This document shows, piece after piece, positions 27,241-35,086 of a stretch of 64,000 nt of DNA. Within the stretch, counting starts at the first letter, position 1, and each line of letters begins with the position of its first letter. The DNA is from Grimontia marina (GTDB lineage Bacteria; Pseudomonadota; Gammaproteobacteria; Enterobacterales; Vibrionaceae): assembly GCF_900060185.1 (NCBI RefSeq), contig NZ_FIZY01000010.1:62001-126000 (forward strand), in the 5' to 3' direction. A model generated the notes under the pieces. That model had not been told where the DNA came from. It worked only from the letters and a program-made list of their open reading frames with translations, and did not search any database. The position numbers and the translations under genes are program-made.

Positions 27241-28599
27241 TTGATCTCTGTAGAAAAATATGAGGGGTTAACCGCACGGATTGCGCTGATCAATGAAGAG
27301 ATAAAAAGACAGGACGTCGAATTCTACCTATTTGTTCCTGGAGAGCTGAGTTTCTCCAAGAGCATACTCAGCGAAGATGAGTTTTACTATAAGGTACTGT
27401 CAAACACCCGTACCTACTTTACGTCGCAGCACCACTTACCACTTGTACATTCACGACTCGCTAGCCGGGATAAACTGCCTTCCGACAAATACCGCGTCAG
27501 CTTGAGTTTGTATGCCTATCAATATGCGCTGTCACTGGAAAAAACAACGCACCGTTTCTTTGACACCTTGGCTGATGTCGAAGAGGAAGAGGCGGTTGAA
27601 CAACTGGAAGTGATCACTGACATGGCGGTTGAGATCCTTCGTCGTCTCCGTCGTTATGTGCCAAAAGATGAAAGCCTCATCAAGTATTACAACAATGTCG
27701 ACAACTACCTTTCCTGGTTGACTGAGCAGCGATTCCTGTCGCTGATCGCTCATATGCCAAGGAGTGCGGCATTTAAACCGATTAAAGAGCAGCTTCTGGC
27801 ATTCTGTGAATCTGAAGCGGCTTATCGCATTGAGCAAAACTACAATTCGTCGAAAGCACAAACCGATGCGACGCGTATGGTGAATAAGATGCGCCTCGCC
27901 CGTCGTTTGATTGAATACCCGGTCACTATTCGCCAGAAGGATGTGGTGCTGGGGCAAAACCTGAATAAACTTGCCAAAGGTGCTGCTGCTGGTTTGGTGA
28001 TGATTTTCGTGACGGTTGCCATTATTCGTATGCGTAGTTTCCTTGGCGAAATTACCTTGTCATTTGCGCTCGCAATGGCGGGTTTGTATGCCATGCGAGA
28101 GATCTTCAAGGATGACCTGCGTGATGTGCTTTGGCGCTTCATTCGCAAAGGACGTCCGAAGTGGCGGAAAATGTTCACTGACCCAACCTCCGGTCAGCGT
28201 ATCGGCAGCCAGTTGGAGTGGTTGGACTACATTCCGTTCGACAAAATCCCTGATGATGTTCGCAAGATGCGAAAAGGTAAGCTGCGTCAGCGCGAAGAGT
28301 CCGTGGTCAAAATAAAGATGGTGACCCAGATGTCCACCACCAAGTTTCTTAGCGGCTACGACATGACCCGTGAAGTGTGGCGAATTGATTTTCGTCCCTT
28401 TTCTCGCCTGATGGCGCGTGGTAAAGAGCGTTACTATGCGCTGAGCGATGGTCAGGTGACACGTGAATCTATCGATAAACGTCATCAATTTAATCTGGTT
28501 TCCAAGCAGAAGAATCAGGACGGCAGCTTCACCATCCAGCGCTGGAAAATCACGGTGAATCGTTCCAAAGTGATTGATGTAGAGGAAGTATTTTCGTGA
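27241..28599 (+). CDS. Membrane-associated hypothetical protein
   Basis: A 452-residue protein I do not recognise. It has no signal peptide. Two hydrophobic segments lie side by side at about 246-262 and 267-285, which would place a large N-terminal domain (1-245) and a C-terminal domain (290-452) on the same side of the membrane. The C-terminal domain contains a basic region (KGRPKWRKM, GKLRQREESVVKIK). TTG is the start, with GGAG 8 bases upstream. The preceding 293 bp (26948-27240) hold the promoter region and no supported gene. Confidence 0.75.
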   Translation: MISVEKYEGLTARIALINEEIKRQDVEFYLFVPGELSFSKSILSEDEFYYKVLSNTRTYFTSQHHLPLVHSRLASRDKLPSDKYRVSLSLYAYQYALSLEKTTHRFFDTLADVEEEEAVEQLEVITDMAVEILRRLRRYVPKDESLIKYYNNVDNYLSWLTEQRFLSLIAHMPRSAAFKPIKEQLLAFCESEAAYRIEQNYNSSKAQTDATRMVNKMRLARRLIEYPVTIRQKDVVLGQNLNKLAKGAAAGLVMIFVTVAIIRMRSFLGEITLSFALAMAGLYAMREIFKDDLRDVLWRFIRKGRPKWRKMFTDPTSGQRIGSQLEWLDYIPFDKIPDDVRKMRKGKLRQREESVVKIKMVTQMSTTKFLSGYDMTREVWRIDFRPFSRLMARGKERYYALSDGQVTRESIDKRHQFNLVSKQKNQDGSFTIQRWKITVNRSKVIDVEEVFS

Positions 28600-28603
28600 A
28601 TAC

Positions 28604-28619
28604 AGGGTCAACAGACCTA
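28604..28619. repeat. Second copy of the GGTC-AACA-GACC hairpin
   Basis: AGGGTC-AACA-GACCTA, nearly the same as the hairpin at 2865-2882. Here it lies between convergent genes and is followed by AGCTTTTTG, so it could be part of a terminator. Confidence 0.5.
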
Positions 28620-28629
28620 AGCTTTTTGA

Positions 28630-31600
28630 TCAGTGAAAATCCCGTGAATGGATGAGTAGCTGATCGAGGGTGTGAGTCATGTCGATTAATCTTCCTGCCA
28701 CCACATGTACCACATCGCCTTCCCGTTCCAGAATTCCTTTCACTTTTAATATCTTTGCCGAAACAAACGGTGTGTTCTGTGCGCGCGCAGTGGCAAGCCA
28801 CACCACTATATTGATATTTCCAGTGTGGTCTTCCAACGTCACAAAAGTTACGCCGCTGGCTGTCCCGGGGCGCTGTCTGCCAGTCACCACACCGGCAACT
28901 GTTATCGCTGAGCCTGAGCGAATGGTATTGAGTTCATTGGCCAACCGGTGCTTGCCCAATTTGCCGCTTTCATCCAACAGTGCGATAGGGTGCTTGCCGA
29001 GCGTCAGGCCTGTAGCTGCATAATCCTCAATTAAATCTTCTACCGCAGAAGGCGCTGCAATCGCGTTGGCGTCCGAACTGTCTGGTGGAGCGCTGGAAAA
29101 CAGTGGCAAAACATGGCTGTCATCCATCATTTGCCAGCGAGCAGAAAAGCGATTATCCGCCAGTATTTTGGTGGCGTTGGCACTGGCGAGCGCTTCCAGA
29201 TCGCCTCTGCTCAAACCACATTTTCTAATGTCGTTCAGATGCTGGAATCCAATACGTGGACGACACTGAAGCAGCTTTTCTGTGCCGAGTTCAGATAATC
29301 CTTTGACGATACGAAAACCAAGTTGCAGCGCGGGTTGATCTTGCACTGTGACCTGCTGATGATCCCACTGGCTTCGATTGACGCAGACAGGAAGAATTTG
29401 AACCTGATGGCGGGAGGCATCCTGCAACAGCTGCGAAGGGCTATAGAAGCCCATAGGCTGACTATTGAGTAGTGAGCAGTAAAAGGCGACCGGATAGTAG
29501 TGTTTTAACCATGATGAGGTGTAAGCCAATACCGCGAAGGAAGCACTGTGAGATTCAGGGAAGCCGTATTCACCGAACCCCTGAATCTGGCGGAAAATTT
29601 GCTCAGCAAACTCAATGTCATAACCGCGTTCTTGCATGCCATTGATCAGCTTTTCACGGAAAGGGGCGAGCTTTCCACTGCGCTTCCAGGCTGCCATTGC
29701 TCGGCGAAGTTGGTCGGCTTCACCGCCACTGAATCCGGCGGCGACCATAGCAAGTTGGATCACCTGCTCCTGAAAAATGGGCACACCCTTGGTTCGTTCT
29801 AAAACGGATTCCACCTCTTTTGATGGGTAGGTGATCTGTTCTTCTCCCCAACGTCGTTTGAGGTAGGGGTGTACCATGTCGCCTTGAATCGGACCAGGGC
29901 GGACAATGGCAATCTGAATCACCAGATCGTAATAACAGTTTGGGCGAAGTCTTGGCAACATGCTCATCTGGGCACGGGACTCGACCTGAAACACGCCGAC
30001 AGAGTCTGCCTTCTGGAGCTGTTGATAGACAATAGGATCATCACCCATAGTAACGATATCACTGATAGACAATCTGCGCTGATGCTGGCTTTCGATGATG
30101 GCAAAAGCTTTGCGGATTGCGCTCAACATCCCCAGTGCAAGGATATCGACTTTCAGCAGTCCAAGGGATTCCAAATCATCTTTGTCCCACTGGATCACGC
30201 TGCGCTCTGCCATTGCGGCATTTTCTACTGGCACCAGTTCATACAAAGGGCCTGCGGAGATAATAAAACCGCCGACATGTTGGCTAAGGTGACGTGGAAA
30301 GCCGCGGATTTCTTCAACCAGCTCCATCAGCCAGCGTCCAAGGTGTGAGTGGGTGTCCAACCCCAGCGCTTCAAGCTGTTCGCCTTTATCCAGCCCTTTG
30401 TCGCGGTGGTTAAGGTTTTTGATGTAGTAATCCAGTTGGGTTTCATTGAGCCCTAGCGCTTTGCCGACATCGCGGAGCGCACTTTTAAAACGGTAGGTAA
30501 TCACAGTCGCGGCAATAGCTGCACGCTGACGGCCATATTTCTGATAGATGTAGCGAAATACTTCTTCCCGTCGTTCGTGCTCGAAGTCGACATCAATATC
30601 TGGGGGCTCATTACGTTCTTTAGAGATAAAACGTTCGAACAGGACCTTGATTTTCTCCGGGTTCACCGCGGTGATTTCAAGGCAATAACACACCACAGAG
30701 TTAGCTGCTGACCCTCGGCCTTGATATAGAATGCCCTGTGATTTCGCATACTGCACAATGTCGTAAATGGTGAGGAAAAAATACTCGTACTGCTGTTCGG
30801 CAATCAGCCCCAGCTCTTTATCAATGGTGGTGCGGATCTCTGGCTTAATACCATTCGGGAAACGTTTTCCAATGCCTTCTTCCACCAAGTGGCGCAAGTA
30901 ACTGCTGGCGGTAAATCCATCTGGAACCAGTTCTGCGGGGTATTCATAGCGAAGCTGACTGAGGCAGAAAGTACATTTGGTGGCAATACACTGGGTCTCT
31001 CTTCGCCATCTTTCTGGGTAGAGCTTTTCCAGTTTCTCAACGGGTTTGAGTGCCTGTTCGCCATTCCTGGGCAAATCAAAGCCGCATTGCTGTAAGGGCC
31101 TGCCGAGTCGAATGGCAGTAATCACATCTAACAACGGCTGGCGACGAGTGTGATGCATTAATACATCGTTGGTGCAGACAATCGGCAGGTTGAGCTCCTT
31201 TGACAGTGATTCGACCATAGTCAGATAGGTAGATTCATTGGGCAATAACAGCCGCTCAACACCGATCCAGAGTCTTTCTTCAAAAGTGCTCTTCAGCCAG
31301 TTCTGAAAATCCGAAGGCTTGGTTTTTTCTTCATGTTTGAGTGTCGGCAACCAGATGCAAAGACACTGTGTGATGTGGCTGAAATCATCACTGAATACCT
31401 GATAGTGCCCTTTTTCACTGCGCATTCTGGCTTGGGTAATAAGGCGTGCGAGCTCACCATAGGCTTGCCGGTTTGGGCAAAGCAGTACCAGCTTTTCGTC
31501 CTGAAAGGTGATTTCTGAACCAATAATAAGCTTGAGGCCTAGGTTCTGGTCTCGGTTTGCGGTGTGAGCACGCACTACGCCAGCAAGTGAGCATTCATCA

Positions 31601-31743
31601 GTAATAGCGAGTGCGTGATAACCTAATGTTGCGGCGCGAACGACCAGTTCTTCTGGGTGGGAAGCACCAGTTAAGAAGCTGTAATTGGTTTTACAGTGGA
31701 GCTCTGAAAACGTGAGTGGGCGATTATCAGAAGGTGTTGTCAT
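28630..31743 (-). CDS. dnaE2: Error-prone DNA polymerase III alpha subunit DnaE2 (ImuC)
   Basis: A 1037-residue C-family polymerase. The N-terminal PHP domain starts with FSELHCKTNYSFLTGASHPEEL. The palm active-site Asp pair is in PDIDVDFEHERR. A C-terminal OB fold (GSAITVAGVVTGRQRPGTA) follows the helix-hairpin-helix region. It lacks the C-terminal clamp-binding and tau-binding parts of the replicative DnaE. It performs SOS-induced translesion synthesis together with ImuB. The ATG at 31743 lies 23 bases after the imuB stop codon; a TTG at 31773 is possible. The gene is last in the LexA-controlled operon. Confidence 0.95.
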   Translation of the reverse strand: MTTPSDNRPLTFSELHCKTNYSFLTGASHPEELVVRAATLGYHALAITDECSLAGVVRAHTANRDQNLGLKLIIGSEITFQDEKLVLLCPNRQAYGELARLITQARMRSEKGHYQVFSDDFSHITQCLCIWLPTLKHEEKTKPSDFQNWLKSTFEERLWIGVERLLLPNESTYLTMVESLSKELNLPIVCTNDVLMHHTRRQPLLDVITAIRLGRPLQQCGFDLPRNGEQALKPVEKLEKLYPERWRRETQCIATKCTFCLSQLRYEYPAELVPDGFTASSYLRHLVEEGIGKRFPNGIKPEIRTTIDKELGLIAEQQYEYFFLTIYDIVQYAKSQGILYQGRGSAANSVVCYCLEITAVNPEKIKVLFERFISKERNEPPDIDVDFEHERREEVFRYIYQKYGRQRAAIAATVITYRFKSALRDVGKALGLNETQLDYYIKNLNHRDKGLDKGEQLEALGLDTHSHLGRWLMELVEEIRGFPRHLSQHVGGFIISAGPLYELVPVENAAMAERSVIQWDKDDLESLGLLKVDILALGMLSAIRKAFAIIESQHQRRLSISDIVTMGDDPIVYQQLQKADSVGVFQVESRAQMSMLPRLRPNCYYDLVIQIAIVRPGPIQGDMVHPYLKRRWGEEQITYPSKEVESVLERTKGVPIFQEQVIQLAMVAAGFSGGEADQLRRAMAAWKRSGKLAPFREKLINGMQERGYDIEFAEQIFRQIQGFGEYGFPESHSASFAVLAYTSSWLKHYYPVAFYCSLLNSQPMGFYSPSQLLQDASRHQVQILPVCVNRSQWDHQQVTVQDQPALQLGFRIVKGLSELGTEKLLQCRPRIGFQHLNDIRKCGLSRGDLEALASANATKILADNRFSARWQMMDDSHVLPLFSSAPPDSSDANAIAAPSAVEDLIEDYAATGLTLGKHPIALLDESGKLGKHRLANELNTIRSGSAITVAGVVTGRQRPGTASGVTFVTLEDHTGNINIVVWLATARAQNTPFVSAKILKVKGILEREGDVVHVVAGRLIDMTHTLDQLLIHSRDFH

Positions 31744-31766
31744 AGGAAGCGATCTCAAACTGCGGA

Positions 31767-33173
31767 TCAACAAAAAAGGCCATGCTCAAACCACTCTCCC
31801 TGTGCGGTTCGAAATACCCAGCAAAGTTGCCCCCGTTTATTACGGGCAACAAAGTAGTCGCGCTGTATGGGCGATTCATCCCACCAACCGCCACTGACGC
31901 GTTCAGGGCCTGTGAGGGTGTCAGGACGAGATAGCAAAGGGCGTGGCGATACATGAAGTAACGCAGGGCGTGTTGGCAGGAAAGGAGGTAACATTTGCGT
32001 ACTTTTCTGCAGTGGCAATTGACGTTTGAAGGCGCGCTCTGGGCGGTGGTCACTTTCCAATGACAGGCTGTAAACCCCATGTTTCCCCGCTTTCGCCTGC
32101 ATCAGGCTGATGAGTTCTCCCGGCGTGAGCTGTCCACGTTTCCCGGCGAACAAATCCTGGGTGGGGGACTGCCTTGGTAATAGGGTATTGGCTTCCAGCC
32201 GAAGGTGGGTGACAGGCGCATCCAGCTTGATCTTTTCCAGATGAAGCTGGAGCAATGACATCCATCGACTGGAGGAAGACTCGGGTGCTGCAGCAGTGAT
32301 CTCCAATACCTTGTCGTCATGCTCGCGCTGTGTCAGCGCAATGGTAATAGCGGGTGTTACGGCTTCTCTGACATGCAGGAACTTCTCCATTTCCTTGAGC
32401 ATGCGCTGAAGCGGAAAGCAAAGCGTCTGGCTATTTGCAATTTCATGCAAAAGCTCAAGTGACTGATAGAAGTGCTCAGGCGGTGTAAAGCTCGCAGGTA
32501 ATGCGAGACTTTTCTGGGTCAGAGAGCGTAAATGCGCAGTCAGCGGTTTGCCAAAACGTTGACCGAGTGAATCCACAGGCAACGCTAGTAATTGTTGGGC
32601 ATGTCGTATCCCCATACGTTCCAGCTGAACAACGTGCTTAGCAGTGAACCCCAGTTCACGTACTGAAAGCACGGCGAGCGCTTGCTCGGTCGCTTCCGGT
32701 GTCAGGTAGCCGCAGTCCGCTTTTGCACGGGCCAGCCAGCGAGCCGCTTCTGGATAAGGGCTGAGCGAGAAATGATATTGCACTTGCTCACCACTGAGTA
32801 CAGGTAGTAGCGACTGCCAATATCTGTCGAGTGAGCCGTAAAGCTTGAGCATAGGAGTGACTTTCAGCAGAAGCCCATCCGGCGCATAGGGGATGATATC
32901 CGCGTTGACCTGATACAAAAGGGAAGCCAGTTGCATTAGGCGATCAGCCTCTGCCTGCTCGTCATAATCTGCGACATCCAGACCATGACACAGAGCGCTG
33001 GCAGTGCCGAGGTCATTGCCTACTACAATGCCATGCTCCCGCGCTTGTGCGTTAGCTTGATAAACACTGCCAGTGGCGCGGGAAAGCACAATCAGTGGCG
33101 TCTCCACCCTGTTGTCACGGATAAGGGTGTCAAGCTGTAAGGCTGGAAAGTGCAGATATAACCAGAGGATCAT
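31767..33173 (-). CDS. imuB: ImuB, inactive Y-family polymerase-like protein
   Basis: A 468-residue protein with the Y-family fold but without the catalytic acidic triad (starts MILWLYLHFPALQLDTL). From the family, ImuB acts as a hub that binds the beta clamp, ImuA and DnaE2. It overlaps the end of imuA by 4 bases. The C-terminal tail (about 400-468) contains VSGGWWDESPIQRDYFVARN, conserved in ImuB. Confidence 0.95.
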   Translation of the reverse strand: MILWLYLHFPALQLDTLIRDNRVETPLIVLSRATGSVYQANAQAREHGIVVGNDLGTASALCHGLDVADYDEQAEADRLMQLASLLYQVNADIIPYAPDGLLLKVTPMLKLYGSLDRYWQSLLPVLSGEQVQYHFSLSPYPEAARWLARAKADCGYLTPEATEQALAVLSVRELGFTAKHVVQLERMGIRHAQQLLALPVDSLGQRFGKPLTAHLRSLTQKSLALPASFTPPEHFYQSLELLHEIANSQTLCFPLQRMLKEMEKFLHVREAVTPAITIALTQREHDDKVLEITAAAPESSSSRWMSLLQLHLEKIKLDAPVTHLRLEANTLLPRQSPTQDLFAGKRGQLTPGELISLMQAKAGKHGVYSLSLESDHRPERAFKRQLPLQKSTQMLPPFLPTRPALLHVSPRPLLSRPDTLTGPERVSGGWWDESPIQRDYFVARNKRGQLCWVFRTAQGEWFEHGLFC

Positions 33174-33877
33174 CGAAAGAGTGGCACCACATTGGAGGTG
33201 TCTGCCAATTGGAGCGATTCAAGTGTGATAACTTCAGACTTTTTAGCTTTTTCAGCTAGCGAGAAAGAATGAAAAACAGGTTCCAATGGCACATGAAAGG
33301 GTTCAACGGGAAGGCCACGACGCTTAACGACCGTCACTTTCAGTCCTACTTCATCGGGGATAACTGACAGGCGACAACTGATCGGTAAGCCTTGAACACT
33401 CTTTTGGTGAGTAATCATAAACAACAGGCAGTCATTTTCGGTCGCAGCGAGTTGCAAGCGTCTGGCTTGCGTCACGGAAAGGGCATCTCCCCAGAGTACT
33501 GCAGAGCGACAACAGCCACTTTTCAGAGCCTGCTCTACACACCAAAGGCTGGATGCGATGGAGGCATCCAGAATGATCACTTTTTCCAGATCCAATCCAG
33601 CCTGACACAAGGCTATCGGGTTGAGCTCTCCTGGCGGAGCAGCAAACACGGTGAGCTCACTGTCTTTCAGGGCACTGACGACCGCTGGCAGGATCAGGCG
33701 TAATTCGCCAATGCCGAAACAGGGCAATTGTAGTTCAACCACACCGGATTCTGGCCAGCCGCCATCCAGCTTTTCATCAATCACCGTGTGGCCGCTGGGG
33801 CGACAGTGTGCTTTAGGTTGATAGAGACGGTTGGCCGTCCAGATCCCTGAATGCAGGGCGAGAAAATTATCGAGCAT
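33170..33877 (-). CDS. imuA: ImuA, translesion-synthesis-associated RecA/SulA-like protein
   Basis: A 235-residue protein with the RecA-like fold. The family segment LDGGWPESGVVELQLPCFGIGELRLIL lies at about 40-65. A Walker A motif is not intact, as is common in ImuA. ATG 33877 is used; TTG 33883 is an alternative. The gene begins 13 bases downstream of a LexA box and leads the imuA-imuB-dnaE2 operon, which is the damage-induced mutagenesis cassette. Confidence 0.93.
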   Translation of the reverse strand: MLDNFLALHSGIWTANRLYQPKAHCRPSGHTVIDEKLDGGWPESGVVELQLPCFGIGELRLILPAVVSALKDSELTVFAAPPGELNPIALCQAGLDLEKVIILDASIASSLWCVEQALKSGCCRSAVLWGDALSVTQARRLQLAATENDCLLFMITHQKSVQGLPISCRLSVIPDEVGLKVTVVKRRGLPVEPFHVPLEPVFHSFSLAEKAKKSEVITLESLQLADTSNVVPLFR

Positions 33878-33889
33878 AAGCAAATAACA

Positions 33890-33905
33890 CTGTATATATG
33901 TACAG
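33890..33905 (-). promoter_or_regulatory. LexA (SOS) box of the imuA operon
   Basis: CTGTATATATGTACAG, a perfect match to CTGT-N8-ACAG. It lies at the centre of a longer palindrome: AATAACACTGTA (33883-33894) pairs exactly with TACAGTGTTATT (33901-33912). Confidence 0.93.
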
Positions 33906-34049
33906 TGTTATTCTAGTGAGAGATCTTCATCAGAGCAAGTGTGTTTTGATGCATATTGTTCCGTCATGGATGAACAGAAAAGCGGCTCGTTAAGTACTTA
34001 GATTGCCGATATACTCACAGGTCTCAAAATCCAACTCTCTGAAGATAAA

Positions 34050-34270
34050 ATGAATAAATGGGCAACACCACTTGGGGCAATATTGTTGGCTCACAGGGGC
34101 ATTGGTATGACTACTGGTTGATTGACAATGGCATCTTGACGCAAGGTGCGGTCAATGAACTGAGAAATAAAGCGATGGTATTGAATTCTGATATTGTCCT
34201 TCTTTATGCGCCGAACCCCTTCTCTACGTCAGTAACTTTTTTGGCAAAAGCGTATCGCTGTCATCCGTAA
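34050..34270 (+). pseudogene. Small hypothetical gene, possibly frameshifted
   Basis: Two overlapping frames seem to belong together. The frame from ATG 34050 gives MNKWATPLGAILLA, which looks like a membrane anchor. The frame from 34058 continues with WYDYWLIDNGILTQGAVNE and a further 40 residues to the stop at 34270. Joining them needs a frameshift between about 34090 and 34110. The longer frame alone is 70 residues. A good terminator follows. I do not recognise the family; the region may also be a short intact gene. Confidence 0.35.
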
Positions 34271-34305
34271 AGCAGCATGACAAAGATAAGTAGTGCACTG
34301 AATGC

Positions 34306-34340
34306 AGCGGTGGTTTCTAAATGCGGAAGCCACCGTTTTA
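34306..34340 (+). terminator. Rho-independent terminator
   Basis: CGGTGGTTTC pairs with GGAAGCCACCG (one G-U pair) over a 7-base loop, followed by TTTTATTT. Confidence 0.7.
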
Positions 34341-34344
34341 TTTC

Positions 34345-34443
34345 ATGAGAGATAGAGTGATCTTCGCCAGAGAATATTATGGTTCCCGTTGGAAATCAGC
34401 GGACGTTGTGATTGGTTTGTTTGAAAAGCGCTACAAGAGATAG
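34345..34443 (+). CDS. Very short hypothetical frame, possible gene remnant
   Basis: The frame encodes 32 residues with a protein-like composition (FAREYYGSRWKSADVVIGLF). No clear ribosome-binding site is seen, and the upstream terminator overlaps the possible longer form from 34321. It is more likely the decayed end of a gene than a functional one. Confidence 0.2.
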   Translation: MRDRVIFAREYYGSRWKSADVVIGLFEKRYKR

Positions 34444-34478
34444 GGGATAATATTAACTGTAAGCGTCAGAGAAACCAA

Positions 34479-34500
34479 AAAGCGGCTTGCTAGCCGCTTT
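34479..34500. terminator. Bidirectional terminator
   Basis: AAAGCGGCT / AGCCGCTTT with a TTGC-type loop; the minus strand continues with TTTTTGG, so it serves the gene at 34521-34862. Confidence 0.8.
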
Positions 34501-34520
34501 CATCATTCTGTTGTCATCGT

Positions 34521-34862
34521 TCAGAATTTAGTGGCCCGCTCGATGTGAAAAAGATGGATTTCATGCAAGATTCGCTCAGAAATAATTTCTGAGATGATGC
34601 CATCGAAACGGCTTTGAAGATCCTGAATCGACGGTATCACCTGCATCACACCAGCTTCGTTCTCAGCCGTGATTTCCATGTCCAAGCTTAGGTCGCAATC
34701 GAGCGTGGCAATGAACGGTTTCATACGCTCCAAAATGCAGTTGACCATGTAATCATTGGAGCTGAGTTGATTCAGTTCTTCGCGAATCATATCAGTCATG
34801 GGGCTGCTCTGAGGCTCACGTGTTGAACCCCCTTCAGCAGGGAAAGGAATCAGAGTCGGCAT
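34521..34862 (-). CDS. Hypothetical protein
   Basis: A 113-residue acidic protein I do not recognise, with no signal peptide or membrane segment. Residues 20-113 are predicted mostly helical (MTDMIREELNQLSSNDYMV, then ISEIISERILHEIHLFH). A terminator follows its stop codon and an AT-rich leader precedes it, so it is transcribed alone. Confidence 0.65.
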   Translation of the reverse strand: MPTLIPFPAEGGSTREPQSSPMTDMIREELNQLSSNDYMVNCILERMKPFIATLDCDLSLDMEITAENEAGVMQVIPSIQDLQSRFDGIISEIISERILHEIHLFHIERATKF

Positions 34863-35086
34863 AGCGTAATCTCTTTAATATATAATAATTATTGATTTCC
34901 GCCTGTTAGGCGGCTTTTTTCTTATTTATTGAATAGTTTAGTAAAACCAGCCACGTTGACCAGTAAGGGCTTTAGATAGTGGAGTTCGGTTTGCAATCTT
35001 AATAAAAAGAATGCAAATAGTGACTATATGACACTTGCACAATTGCAAATGTTCTACTACCCATGAAAACTAATAGGAGCCTGATC

